Shown one piece after another: positions 34,084 through 44,963 of a stretch of 64,000 nucleotides of DNA. The number at the start of each line of letters is the position of its first letter. The first letter of the stretch is position 1. The DNA lies in contig NZ_JAGPXL010000005.1 in assembly GCF_018070565.1 (NCBI RefSeq), forward strand, positions 124,001 through 188,000, given 5' to 3'. Origin of the DNA: Streptomyces sp. B93 (GTDB lineage Bacteria > Actinomycetota > Actinomycetes > Streptomycetales > Streptomycetaceae). The notes beneath the pieces are model-generated. The model had not been told where the DNA came from. It saw only the letters and a program-made list of their open reading frames with translations, and made no database searches. Both the position numbers and the translations under genes were made by a program.

Positions 34084-36133
34084 GCACCGCCACGTCGTCG
34101 TGGTTGTCGGGCTGGTGCAGTGTCCGCAGCAGCAGGTCGCAGACGTCGTCCAGGGCGTCGGCGGGGTCGGCCAGCAGCTCCAGCAGGGCGTCGAGCCGTT
34201 CGTCGAGGGACTGGCGGCGCGTCTCGACCAGCCCGTCGGTGTAGAGGAGCAGCCGGTCGCCGGGGGTGAAGTCGAAGACGGTGGTGGCGAAGGCGACCCC
34301 GCCGACGCCCAGGGGTGCCCCGGTCGGCAGGTCGAGCAGGCGCGGGGCGTGGCCGGACCGGATCAGGGCGGGCGGCAGATGCCCGGCGTTGGCGATCCGC
34401 AGCTGTCCGGGGGCGGGGTCGTGGACGGCGTACAGGCAGGTGGCGATGGAGTCGTCCAGCTCCGAGGCGATCTTGTCGAGGTGGTCGAGGACCCGGGCGG
34501 GGTCGAGGCCGAGCGAGGCCAGGGTGGTGGTCGCGGTGCGCAGCCGCCCCATGGTCGCGGCGGCGCTGATGCCGCTGCCCATCACGTCGCCCACGACGAG
34601 CGCGGTCCGGCCGCCGTCCAGCGCGATGACGTCGAACCAGTCGCCGCCGACCTCGGTGGTGGCCCCGGCGGGCTGGTAGCGCGAGGCGACCTCCAGGCCG
34701 CCGGTGACGGGCGGATGGCTGGGCAGCAGGCTGCGCTGGAGGGTGAGGGCGGTGTCGCGGGCGCTCTGGTACCAGCGGGCGTTGTCGATCTGCACGGCGG
34801 CGCGGGCGGCGAGTTCCCGGGCGAGCAGCAGGTCGTCGTGGCTGAACGGCAGCGGGTTGCGGGTGCGTTTGAGGTCGAGGGCGCCGAGGACCTCGCCGCG
34901 GGCGATCAGCGGGACGGCGAGGTACGAGTGCACGCCCGCCCGCCCGAGCAGCACCGCCGCCTCCGGTGAGCGGGCGATGCGCGGCAGGTCGTCGTCCTTC
35001 ACCTGGGCCACCAGGACCGGCTCCCCGGTGCGTACGCACTCGGTGACCAGCCGGTCGGGGCCGTAGCGGGCGATCCGACCGGGCGGGTCGGCCGCCCGCA
35101 GCGCCTCCGGGGACTCGTCGGCGCGGACCGCCAGGGCCCGGATCATCGCGGACTGCGCCGGGCCGAGGCTGCTGCGGCGGCCCGCCATCACCGCCTCCAG
35201 CAGGTCCACGGCGGCGATGTCGGCCAGCTCCGGCACGGCGACGTCGGCGAGTTCCGCCGCGGTGCGGTCCAGGTCCAGGCTGGTGCCGATGCGGGCGGAG
35301 GCGTCGGCGACGAGCGCGAGCCGCCGTCGTGCGGCCTCCGCCTCGACGCCCGCCCGGTACTGCTCGGTGACGTCCGCGACGGACGCGGCGACGCCCAGCA
35401 CGGTGCCGTGGGCGTCCTCCAGCCGGTACAGCGAGACGGTCCAGGTGTGGTCGTGGTCGGGGTCGGCGGGGGTGCGCCCGGTGGCCCGCTGGTCGACGAG
35501 GGGCGTGCCGCTGGCCAGCACCCGGCGGGCCGCGGCCTCCAGCGGTCCGGCGTCCAGCGAGGGCAGCACCTCGTGGATCCGGCGTCCGGTGTGCCGCTCG
35601 GCCGGGATGCCGTTGATCCGCGCCAGGGCGGGGTTGACCGAGACGAACCGCAGCGCGGTGTCCAGGACGGCGAGTCCGGTCGGCGACTGGGACACCATGC
35701 GGGAGGACAGCGCCACGTCCCGCTCCAGGCGCCGCACGGTCTCCTGATCGGCGGCGAGCCCGAGGGCGTACACGTCGCCGTGGTCGTCCATCAGGCGCAT
35801 GTTGCGGAACTCCACCAGCCGGGTGCTGCCGTCCTTGTGCCGGACCGGGAACGCCCCGGCCCAGCTCTGCCCGGTGGACATCACGTCGGCGAAGAGCTTG
35901 GCGACCAGGTCGAGATGGCGTTCGTGGACCATGATCCGGGCGGCGTAGCGGCCGAGGGCCTCCCCGGCGGTGTAGCCGAAGAGTTCCTCGGCCTGCGGGC
36001 TCCACAGCACGATGCGGCCCTCGGCGTCCAGTACCACCGAGGCCATTCCCAGCACGTCGAGCAGCCCGCTGGGCGGTACGGGGCCACGGAGCTGCCCGTT
36101 GTCCTCGGTCACTGGTGGACCGGCTGATCCCAT
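34055..36133 (-). CDS. PAS-PAS-GAF-SpoIIE (PP2C) phosphatase
   Basis: A 692-residue cytoplasmic signalling protein. Domains: PAS about 25-130 (VVLDAEGRIVLWSPQAEELFGY), PAS about 145-265, GAF about 275-455, and a SpoIIE-type PP2C phosphatase from about 475 with GGDWFDV, VGDVMGSG and HDDVAVLI metal-binding Asp residues. It lacks the C-terminal RsbW-like kinase domain often fused in Streptomyces. It probably dephosphorylates an anti-sigma-antagonist (STAS) protein. Start is ATG 36133, or GTG 36142. Confidence 0.92.
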   Translation of the reverse strand: MGSAGPPVTEDNGQLRGPVPPSGLLDVLGMASVVLDAEGRIVLWSPQAEELFGYTAGEALGRYAARIMVHERHLDLVAKLFADVMSTGQSWAGAFPVRHKDGSTRLVEFRNMRLMDDHGDVYALGLAADQETVRRLERDVALSSRMVSQSPTGLAVLDTALRFVSVNPALARINGIPAERHTGRRIHEVLPSLDAGPLEAAARRVLASGTPLVDQRATGRTPADPDHDHTWTVSLYRLEDAHGTVLGVAASVADVTEQYRAGVEAEAARRRLALVADASARIGTSLDLDRTAAELADVAVPELADIAAVDLLEAVMAGRRSSLGPAQSAMIRALAVRADESPEALRAADPPGRIARYGPDRLVTECVRTGEPVLVAQVKDDDLPRIARSPEAAVLLGRAGVHSYLAVPLIARGEVLGALDLKRTRNPLPFSHDDLLLARELAARAAVQIDNARWYQSARDTALTLQRSLLPSHPPVTGGLEVASRYQPAGATTEVGGDWFDVIALDGGRTALVVGDVMGSGISAAATMGRLRTATTTLASLGLDPARVLDHLDKIASELDDSIATCLYAVHDPAPGQLRIANAGHLPPALIRSGHAPRLLDLPTGAPLGVGGVAFATTVFDFTPGDRLLLYTDGLVETRRQSLDERLDALLELLADPADALDDVCDLLLRTLHQPDNHDDVAVLIARARPED

Positions 36134-36369
36134 CCCACGCACCGCCCTCGTCAGACCGCCCGCGCACGCCGTCCGCCGTGTCGCTTTCTGCCAGTTGTAT
36201 CGCGCTCAACGAATTCTTCCGGGTCACTTTCGCCCACCTCCACCATCCCTCAACACGGCGGTGGCTGTCGGGAGATGTGACCGGATTGGTCTGTACATGA
36301 CTAGGTGGGGCGGGCCAGACTGTGCGCCGAACGCCTCCGCACCCCCCACCCCCGAGGAGCAGCCTCGCC

Positions 36370-37248
36370 ATGCCCGCGCGCGCCCGGAAACGTTGTCATC
36401 CCGCCCTGGCCGGTCTCGTCGCCCTCGCGGCCACCGCCGCCGCCGTACTCTCCGCCGCCCCGCCCGCCGCCGCTGCCGACACCTGGACCGAGGTGGGCTC
36501 CGACCGCGCCGATCCGCTCACCGAGAGCCAGGGCCTGGCCTCCGTGGAGGTCCCGGCCGGGAGCCCCAACCGCTACACCGGCATCGGCACCATCCCGCTC
36601 GGCCTGAGCCTGCGCGGCTGGAACCACGTCGGCGACCCCGACGCCACCTACGACGGCCACTACATCGAGCCCTACCAGCGGGACTCCGGCACCACCAAGA
36701 TGTTCCGGGTCCAGTCGCCCGGCGGCGGCTGGTCGGAGTACGTCCACACGCTCGGCGCCGGGGAGGCGCTGAACAACTCCTGGGTCGCCGTCTCGCCCGA
36801 CAGCCAGTGGATGCTGGCGGGGGAGTGGGGCACCATGAACCGGCTCCAGGTCTTCCCCACCCCGGGGGTGCACCCCGGCACCTCGCCCTCCGCCGACCTG
36901 CCGCAGGTCTCCGACGTCCGGCTCGACCGCCCCGTCCGGGACGTCCAGGGCTGCGACTTCTCCGGCCCCACCACCCTGCTGTGCTCCTCCGACGACCCGG
37001 CCGGCGACCTCTTCGGCATGACCAAGCCGCTGCTCCAGATCGACCTCTCCGCCGCGCCCGGCACCACCGACGTCACCGGACGCGTCACCGCTCTGCGCCA
37101 ACTCCCGCTGCGCAGCGGCTGCTCCGGCGGCTTCGAGGCCGAGGGCGTCGACTACGACCGCCGTACCGGCACCCTGCGGGTGATCGTGCTGTCGCCGGGC
37201 TTCTGTCTGCTCACCGACAGCAAGACCTACCGCTTCACCCGCGGCTGA
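36370..37248 (+). CDS. Secreted protein of unknown function
   Basis: A 292-residue exported protein: basic N-terminus (RARKRCHP), hydrophobic core, and a signal-peptidase site near PPAAAADTW. The mature part has repeated beta-strand-like segments (WVAVSPDSQWMLAGEWGTM) and two to three Cys pairs. It looks like a small beta-propeller-type protein, but I do not recognise the family. ATG 36370 follows GAGGAG. Confidence 0.7.
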   Translation: MPARARKRCHPALAGLVALAATAAAVLSAAPPAAAADTWTEVGSDRADPLTESQGLASVEVPAGSPNRYTGIGTIPLGLSLRGWNHVGDPDATYDGHYIEPYQRDSGTTKMFRVQSPGGGWSEYVHTLGAGEALNNSWVAVSPDSQWMLAGEWGTMNRLQVFPTPGVHPGTSPSADLPQVSDVRLDRPVRDVQGCDFSGPTTLLCSSDDPAGDLFGMTKPLLQIDLSAAPGTTDVTGRVTALRQLPLRSGCSGGFEAEGVDYDRRTGTLRVIVLSPGFCLLTDSKTYRFTRG

Positions 37249-37372
37249 CGTACGGAGCTGTGTATCCCGGAATGTGGTGGTTTTCTGGGAGTGCGGCACG
37301 GTTCGGGAGTGCGCACGGTGCCGCCGGGAACCCGCGCGGTACCGCGGCACGGCCATGAGAGGAGCGTTCACC

Positions 37373-37771
37373 ATGGACAGGATGGACACGCGTGACACCG
37401 GCGGCGGCGGGCGTCCGCGGCACCCCGAGTCCGTTTCCGTCGAGATCAGCGGATGCAGCAAGGAGGACGCCCGCGTCGTCTTCGACACCCTGTGCGCGTG
37501 CTTCTCCTCCGACCGGTGCGACGACGACGTGCCGCAGGAGTGGTCCGACACCCGTCCGACCGTGTGGCTGGGCACGTTCGACGTCTCCGACCCGCACGAG
37601 GGTGCCCGCCCCGCGCGGCTGGGCGCCTCCGTGGAGGCCGACGCACACGGCGGCTACTGGGCGATCGACCGCTTCCGCACCACCCTCGACTCCCTCTTCC
37701 GGGTGCAGGACCTCAGCACCGCCTCCGGGGACCAGGAGCGCGAACTGCACGTACGCCTGGAGAGTCGTTAG
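37373..37771 (+). CDS. Hypothetical acidic protein, 132 aa
   Basis: Soluble, Asp/Glu-rich, with four Cys including DTLCACFSSDRCDDD. It reads as a compact alpha/beta protein: an ESVSVEISGCS strand, later TVWLGTFDVSD and YWAIDRFRTTLDSLF. ATG 37373 follows GAGAGGAG. I do not recognise the family. It ends just before the Old Yellow Enzyme promoter. Confidence 0.65.
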   Translation: MDRMDTRDTGGGGRPRHPESVSVEISGCSKEDARVVFDTLCACFSSDRCDDDVPQEWSDTRPTVWLGTFDVSDPHEGARPARLGASVEADAHGGYWAIDRFRTTLDSLFRVQDLSTASGDQERELHVRLESR

Positions 37772-37788
37772 TCACCGGGGCCCCCTTG

Positions 37789-39876
<2,088 letters not shown>

Positions 39877-39898
39877 GGGCCGTCCCTAGGATGACCCC

Positions 39899-40441
39899 AT
39901 GTCACTCCCGCACGCGATCCTCACCGCCCTGCTCGAGAAGCCGTCGTCGGGCCTGGAGCTGACCCGCCGCTTCGACCGGTCGATCGGCTACTTCTGGTCG
40001 GCGACGCACCAGCAGATCTATCGCGAGCTGGGAAGACTGGAGACCGGGGGGCTGATCCGGGCACTGCCCGCCGAGCAGCCCGCCCGCGGGCAGAAGAAGG
40101 CTTACGAGGTCCTGCCGGCGGGCCGCGCCGAACTGGCCCGCTGGACCGCCGCGTCCCAGGACCCCAAGCCGCAGCGCGACGCCCTGCTGCTGCGGCTGCG
40201 CGCGGCGGCCGTGGTCGGCACGGCGGGCATCGAGGCCGATCTGCGCCGCCATCTCGACCTGCACCTCAAGCAGCTGGCCGAGTACGAGGAGATCGAGCGG
40301 CGGCACTTCCCGCCCGGCCGGGACAGCCCCGAGGACCGGCTGCGGCACCTGGTGCTGCGCGCGGGCATCGACCTGGAGACCTTCTGGACCCGCTGGCTCA
40401 CGCAGGCCCTGGAGGAGTTCGCCGAGGTGCCGGGCGGCTGA
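39899..40441 (+). CDS. PadR family transcriptional regulator
   Basis: A 180-residue PadR protein with a winged helix (HAILTALLEKPSSGLELTRRF, then HQQIYRELGRLETGGLI) and a helical Vir-type dimerisation tail. PadR proteins repress stress and detoxification genes and respond to small aromatic or other ligands. It probably binds the palindrome at 37789-37802 and regulates its own operon. Confidence 0.9.
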   Translation: MSLPHAILTALLEKPSSGLELTRRFDRSIGYFWSATHQQIYRELGRLETGGLIRALPAEQPARGQKKAYEVLPAGRAELARWTAASQDPKPQRDALLLRLRAAAVVGTAGIEADLRRHLDLHLKQLAEYEEIERRHFPPGRDSPEDRLRHLVLRAGIDLETFWTRWLTQALEEFAEVPGG

Positions 40442-40447
40442 GCCGCC
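40433..40447. terminator. Hairpin between PadR and the surface-protein gene
   Basis: GGCGGC and GCCGCC pair around TGA, the PadR stop codon, with a further CTGAG/CTCAG repeat alongside. It lies between convergent genes and can act in both directions. Confidence 0.5.
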
Positions 40448-40450
40448 GTC

Positions 40451-40999
40451 TCAGAGGCGGTACGGCCTGGAGGCGCGGCGGCGCAGGAACCAGGCCGTGG
40501 CTCCGGCACCGGCCGCCACCAGGACACCGCCCGCCACCAGGGTGACGGTGCCGTAGTCCCTGGTGGTGCTCCCGAAGCCGCCCATCACCCCGCGCGAGGG
40601 GGAGGCGGTCGCGGTCGGCGTCGGGCTGACCGGCGGCGAGGAGACGATCACGGACTGGGTGCCCGCCGTGGTGCTGTCGGCGCAGATCACGATGACCGTG
40701 TACGTGCCCGGGCTGACGTTGGACCAGGCGGCCGACTGGAGCGCGCTCGTCCCCGACAGCGGGACCTGGCGGCCCTGGGAGAAGTTCGCCTGGCTGCTGT
40801 TGAGCAGGGAGGCGGTGCCCCAGTTGCCGCCGATCTGGTTGTTGCAGGCGCTGGTGGTCACCGACACGGTGGAGCCGCTGGTGCTGACCGAGATGCCCGA
40901 GGCGGCGGTCGCGGTCGGCACGGCGGCCAGGGCGAGGGGCAGCGCGGCGGCGGCTGCCACGGTCAGACCGGTACGGGTGAGTGGCTTGATGGTTCGCAT
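40451..40999 (-). CDS. Cell-surface protein with C-terminal anchor
   Basis: A 182-residue exported protein: signal peptide (TRTGLTVAAAAALPLALAAV to ATAAS), an Ig-like/beta domain with two Cys (about CNNQIGG and VICADST), a Pro/Thr/Ser stalk (SPPVSPTPTATASPS), then one transmembrane helix and basic tail RRRASRPYRL. The sorting-like end lacks an LPXTG motif. ATG 40999 follows GGAGG. I do not recognise the globular domain. Confidence 0.75.
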   Translation of the reverse strand: MRTIKPLTRTGLTVAAAAALPLALAAVPTATAASGISVSTSGSTVSVTTSACNNQIGGNWGTASLLNSSQANFSQGRQVPLSGTSALQSAAWSNVSPGTYTVIVICADSTTAGTQSVIVSSPPVSPTPTATASPSRGVMGGFGSTTRDYGTVTLVAGGVLVAAGAGATAWFLRRRASRPYRL

Positions 41000-41191
41000 G
41001 GGAGTGTCCTCCGGCGGCACGGTTGGCGGTACATCCCTTGCGCCGCCGAGATCGGGGAACGCCCGTGCTGCCTCAGGGGCAGCCAATGCGCCCGGGCCGC
41101 GTCCCGCATCCGGACCGCCCCCGGCCAGGTGACTGATTCCTTCGTCCAGCGGTCGGGGGTTGCCGGATCGGCCGGGAGGTGGTTCGGCCTG

Positions 41192-42169
41192 TCAGGGACC
41201 CGTCGTGACCCGGCGCTCCGCCGACCAGCCGCCCCAGGTGCCGTCCGGCAGCTTGGCGCGGATCCGCACCCGGTGGCTCACCCCGGCCTCCTGCCCGGCG
41301 TAGAAGCCGTACGTGGCCCGGTCGCGCGGCGGAGCGCCGCCGAAGACGAGCGAGGTGGCCGTACGTCCGTCCAGCTGGACCTCGTACTCGGTGACGACCC
41401 CGTCGGCGCGCGGCGGCACCCAGGACAGGTCGATGTGCCAGGCCCCGTCGGCGTGCCGGGTCGCCGCCCGGAAGTCGGTGGGCGCGGTGCCGCGGCCGTC
41501 GTCGGAGCCCGGCGCGGTGGTGAGACGTACGGCCGTGCTCGCGGGGGAGACGTTGTCCGCCGCGTCCCGGGCCCGGACGGTGAACACATAGCGGGTGCCC
41601 GGCCGCAGCCCCGTCACCGCGGCCGCGGTCTGCCCCCCGCCCACACTGTGGATCTTGCTCTCCCCCTGGAAGACGTCGTACGAGGCCACCCCCCGGTCGT
41701 CCGTGGACGCCGTCCACGTCAGCTGCGCGGCCCGGCTGCCGACGGCCCGGCCGCTGAGCGAGCCCGGACGGGTCGGCGCCGAGCCGTCGGCCGCGACCGC
41801 CGCGGGCGTGGTGGCCCTGACCTCCCGGCTGCGCGGGCCGAGCCGCCCCTCGGTGTCCCGGGCCCGCACGGTGAAGACATGGGTGGTGCCGGGGGCCAGC
41901 CGGGTGACGTCGACCATGTGCGCGGAGCCGGGCACGTCCTCGACCTTGGTGCCGCCGCGGTACACCTCGTACCCGGCGACGCCGTCCTCGGCGGTGACGG
42001 CGTTCCACATGACGTGGACGCTGGTGGCGCTGCCCGCCTCGGCGGTGACGCCCGTGGGCGCCCCGGGCGGCCGTTCACCCGTGCCGCCGGGGTCCGCGCT
42101 CCAGGCGCAACCGGAGACCAGCAACAGGGCGCAGCAGACCACGAACGGAGGAACTCCAGCGTGTCGCAC
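41192..42169 (-). CDS. Fibronectin type III lipoprotein
   Basis: A 325-residue lipoprotein: signal peptide with lipobox LVSGC, lipidated Cys at residue 21, then about three FN3 domains (VTAEAGSATSVHVMWNAVTA ... YEVYRGGTKVEDV; AQLTWTASTDD ... YDVFQGES; the third, IDLSWVPPRADGV, is shorter). FN3 lipoproteins serve as binding or spacer proteins. The GTG at 42169 is 8 nt from GGAGG. It is divergent from the GH75 gene. Confidence 0.85.
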   Translation of the reverse strand: MRHAGVPPFVVCCALLLVSGCAWSADPGGTGERPPGAPTGVTAEAGSATSVHVMWNAVTAEDGVAGYEVYRGGTKVEDVPGSAHMVDVTRLAPGTTHVFTVRARDTEGRLGPRSREVRATTPAAVAADGSAPTRPGSLSGRAVGSRAAQLTWTASTDDRGVASYDVFQGESKIHSVGGGQTAAAVTGLRPGTRYVFTVRARDAADNVSPASTAVRLTTAPGSDDGRGTAPTDFRAATRHADGAWHIDLSWVPPRADGVVTEYEVQLDGRTATSLVFGGAPPRDRATYGFYAGQEAGVSHRVRIRAKLPDGTWGGWSAERRVTTGP

Positions 42170-42294
42170 GACTCTGCCTCCCGGGCGAACTGACCGGCAA
42201 TGGTCCGGACCAATAGCGTGCGTCAATGACGCGGCCACATCAAGAGGGTGGGTGTTGTCGGGCATCCCCGGGCGTTACGTATGCTGAGACCTCT

Positions 42295-42334
42295 CGTGGT
42301 GCGAACTCTCCAAGAGGGCTGGGGAGTTCGCACC
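42295..42334. other. Long stable hairpin in the FN3/GH75 divergent region
   Basis: The stem of 14 bp (GGTGCGAACTCTCC at 42298-42311 with GGGGAGTTCGCACC at 42321-42334, one G-U) encloses a 9-nt loop. It lies in the 371-bp region between divergent genes, 206 bp before the chitosanase start, so it cannot be an ordinary 3' terminator of either. It may be a leader or small-RNA structure. The rest of the gap shows no gene. Confidence 0.55.
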
Positions 42335-42540
42335 CCATGGCGCGGACCGCTGTCGTCGCTGAAGCCGCGCCGGCACGGGCGGCCGGGCGGCCGGGCCCTG
42401 ACTCGGGCTCAGGCCCCCGGCCCCTGCGCCAAGTTCGCGCGGCGCCCGTCGGCCCGCGCGTCATCGGTGGCCGAGCGCCCGGATCGACGACACATTGGCC
42501 GGGTGACCGTCACCGTCCCCGACGGAAGGGCCCTCTCATC

Positions 42541-43320
42541 GTGCGTGTGCAGTCGCTGACCCTGGCCGCGGCGAGCGTCGCTCTCCTCGCCCCGGCCGCG
42601 TTCCCCGCCGCCGCGGACGCGGACCGACCGGACCCGGCACGCCCGGACCCGGGGCCGGTCGTACGCGACGCGGGCGAGGTGCGGGACGCGGGCGGGGCGG
42701 GGGACGAGAGTGAGGTGCGGGACGCGGGCGGGGTGCGCGCGGCGGACCTGCTGGCCCGGGTGGAGGAGTGCGACCAGATCTCCAAGGGCCGCTACCGCAC
42801 CGACGCCGGGGCGCCCGAGACCGTCCCCGTCTGCGGCACCGAGGAGGCCGTCTTCTGGAAGGCGGACCTGGACATCGACTGCGACGGCCGCCCCGGCCCG
42901 CTCTGCAACCGCCGCACCGACCCCTACTTCTCCGACACCACCGCGTTCACGCAGTCCGACGGCCGCTATCTGGACGCCGAACGCCTGCCGTACATCGTCG
43001 TCCCCGTGCCGAGCCGCCGCTGGGACCACGGTGCGCACGGCGTGCGCGGCGGATCGGTCGCGGCGGTCGTGTACGAGGACCGGGTGCGCTACGCGGTCGT
43101 CGGCGACCGGGGGCCGCACGACATCATCGGCGAGGCGTCGTACGCCGCCGCGGCGGCCCTCGGTATCCGGCCCGACCCGCGCGGCGGCGGCACCGACTCC
43201 GGCGTCACCTACATCGTCTTCAAGGACTCCCGGGTCTCGCCCATCGAGGACATCGCCGCCGCGGTGGCGACGGGGGAGCGGCTGGCGCGGAAGTTCATCG
43301 CCGCCGCGGACGGTCCCTGA
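42541..43320 (+). CDS. GH75 chitosanase, secreted
   Basis: A 259-residue secreted enzyme of family GH75 (fungal-type chitosanase): signal peptide (LTLAAASVALLAPAAFPAAA), a linker with a repeated EVRDAGG unit, then the catalytic core with DLDIDCDGRPG (catalytic acid residues) and PYFSDTTAFTQSDGRYLDA. It should cut chitosan. The start is GTG 42541 with GGAAGGG upstream. Confidence 0.85.
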   Translation: MRVQSLTLAAASVALLAPAAFPAAADADRPDPARPDPGPVVRDAGEVRDAGGAGDESEVRDAGGVRAADLLARVEECDQISKGRYRTDAGAPETVPVCGTEEAVFWKADLDIDCDGRPGPLCNRRTDPYFSDTTAFTQSDGRYLDAERLPYIVVPVPSRRWDHGAHGVRGGSVAAVVYEDRVRYAVVGDRGPHDIIGEASYAAAAALGIRPDPRGGGTDSGVTYIVFKDSRVSPIEDIAAAVATGERLARKFIAAADGP

Positions 43321-43386
43321 ACGGGCGTGGCACCGGGGTCGTACGGGCATGGCGCGGGGGTTGAACGGGTATGGTGCGGGGGTTGA
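43321..43386. repeat. Three 22-bp tandem repeats between convergent genes
   Basis: Units at 43321-43342, 43343-43364 and 43365-43386 share ACGGG..TGG..CGGGG with small differences; the last two match except at two positions. They begin directly after the GH75 stop and end 8 bp before the SDR stop. Confidence 0.6.
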
Positions 43387-43393
43387 ACGGCCG

Positions 43394-44155
43394 TCAGACC
43401 GCCGCCCAGCCGTTGTCCACCGGCAGGATCGCGCCGTTGACGTTGCTCGCGGCGTCGGAAGCGAGGAACACGATGGCGGCGGCCTGCTCCTCGGGCCGCG
43501 ACACCGCACCCACATTGCCGAAGTAGGGCCCGAGCGCGGCCGGTCCATGGGCGCCCTCGTCGACCTGCACGCTGATGCCGGTCGCCGTGCCGCCCGGCGC
43601 GATGGCGTTCGAGCGGATGCCCTGCCCCCGGTACATCACGGCGAGCGACTTGGTCAGGCCGACCACACCGTGCTTCGAGGCGGTGTACGCGGCGCCCGCC
43701 GCGCTGCCCCGCAGACCCGCCTCCGAGGCGGTGTTGACGATCGCCCCGCGCCCCGCCGCGAGCATGTGCGGCAGCACCGCGCGGGTGAGCAGGAACGGCG
43801 CCGTCAGATTGACCCTCAGCACCCGCTCCCACTCGGCGTCGGTGATGTCCGCGACCGCGTTCATCCGGTCCATGATCCCGGCGTTGTTCACCAGCACGTC
43901 CACCGAGCCGAACCGCTCGACGGCGGTGGCGACCACCCGGTCCACGACCTCCTGCTCGCTCAGGTCGCCCGCGACGGCCACGGCGGAACCGCCCGTCTCC
44001 GCGATCTCCCCGACGACCGCGTCCGCGCCCTCGGCGTTCAGGTCGGCAACGACGACCCGTGCCCCCTCGGCGGCGAAGGCCAGCGCGGCGGCCCGGCCGA
44101 TGCCCGAGCCCGCTCCGGTGACGATGACGCCGCGCCCGTCCAGTCCGGTGGTCAT
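43394..44155 (-). CDS. Short-chain dehydrogenase/reductase (SDR)
   Basis: A 253-residue classical SDR: cofactor motif GAGSGIGR near the N-terminus, NNAG, catalytic Ser in NTASEAG and YTASK (Tyr-x3-Lys), then a typical IRSNAIAPGG. It oxidises or reduces an alcohol/ketone with NAD(P)H; the substrate is unknown. It is divergent from a TetR gene across the 33-bp inverted repeat at 44211-44243. Confidence 0.9.
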   Translation of the reverse strand: MTTGLDGRGVIVTGAGSGIGRAAALAFAAEGARVVVADLNAEGADAVVGEIAETGGSAVAVAGDLSEQEVVDRVVATAVERFGSVDVLVNNAGIMDRMNAVADITDAEWERVLRVNLTAPFLLTRAVLPHMLAAGRGAIVNTASEAGLRGSAAGAAYTASKHGVVGLTKSLAVMYRGQGIRSNAIAPGGTATGISVQVDEGAHGPAALGPYFGNVGAVSRPEEQAAAIVFLASDAASNVNGAILPVDNGWAAV

Positions 44156-44210
44156 GAGGTGCTCCTCTTCCGCGACGGGGCGCGCTGTCACGCCCTCACA
44201 CCCCCACCGT

Positions 44211-44243
44211 ACGACTTAATGTCTTCCAGCGACAAAAAGTCGT
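44211..44243. promoter_or_regulatory. TetR-type operator, 33 bp
   Basis: ACGACTTAATGTC (44211-44223) and GACAAAAAGTCGT (44231-44243) are inverted at 11 of 13 positions around 7 nt. It sits in the 168-bp divergent region between the SDR and TetR genes, 56 bp from the SDR start and 81 bp from the TetR start, and is the natural TetR binding site. Confidence 0.6.
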
Positions 44244-44323
44244 GCCGGAAGTCCGCGGAACCGCCGTAAGGTCGGGGATCGAGAACGCGGAAGCAGGACC
44301 GACCGACCCACAGACGGAGCGCC

Positions 44324-44950
44324 ATGACACGCACGGGCCGACCGCCCCTCACCGAGGAGCGCAGGGCCGAGATCCGGCTGGAGATCGCCCGCGCGGCCGT
44401 CGACCTCTTCGTTCGCCAGGGTGTCACCGGGACCACCGGGGATCAGATCGGCCAGGCAGTCGGCATGTCCGCCCGGACCCTGTGGCGGTACTTCCCCAGC
44501 AAGGAGAGCTGCGTACGGCCGCTGCTGACGGCCGGGATCGACGTCATCGCCGCCTGTCTGCGCGACTGGCTCCCCGGCCAGCCGGTCGAGGAGGCCTTCG
44601 CCCGGGTGCTCCACACCGAGGGCCGTGTGGTGGCCGGACCCGAACCCGCCGCCGTAGGGGCACTGGTACGCCTCACCCGCACCGAGCCGGGACTGCGCGC
44701 CGTCTGGCTCCAGGCCCACGACGAGGCCGAACCCGCCTTCGCCCACGCCCTCGCCGCCCGCTCCGGCCTCCCCGCCGACGACCTGCGGCCCGCCCTCCGC
44801 GCGGCCATGCTCAACGCGGCCCTGCGCGTGGCCGTCGAACACTACGCCTGGCACACGGCCGGTCCCGGCCAGGACCCCGCCACGGCCGAGGCCGAGCTGA
44901 CGGCGAGCATCCGCTCGGCCCTGGCGGTGGCGGCGGAGGGGCTGAGATGA
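44324..44950 (+). CDS. TetR family transcriptional regulator
   Basis: A 208-residue TetR protein with an N-terminal helix-turn-helix (GTTGDQIGQAVGMSARTLWRYF) and a mostly helical ligand domain. It probably represses the divergent SDR gene and itself. It ends 13 bp before the convergent dhaM gene. Confidence 0.9.
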   Translation: MTRTGRPPLTEERRAEIRLEIARAAVDLFVRQGVTGTTGDQIGQAVGMSARTLWRYFPSKESCVRPLLTAGIDVIAACLRDWLPGQPVEEAFARVLHTEGRVVAGPEPAAVGALVRLTRTEPGLRAVWLQAHDEAEPAFAHALAARSGLPADDLRPALRAAMLNAALRVAVEHYAWHTAGPGQDPATAEAELTASIRSALAVAAEGLR

Positions 44951-44963
44951 GCAGCCCCTGGCC

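Noticed and set aside
36278..36308. Promoter-like and dre-like sequence before the secreted protein gene
   Set aside because: The -35 and -10 candidates have poor spacing and the TGGTCT half-site lacks its partner.
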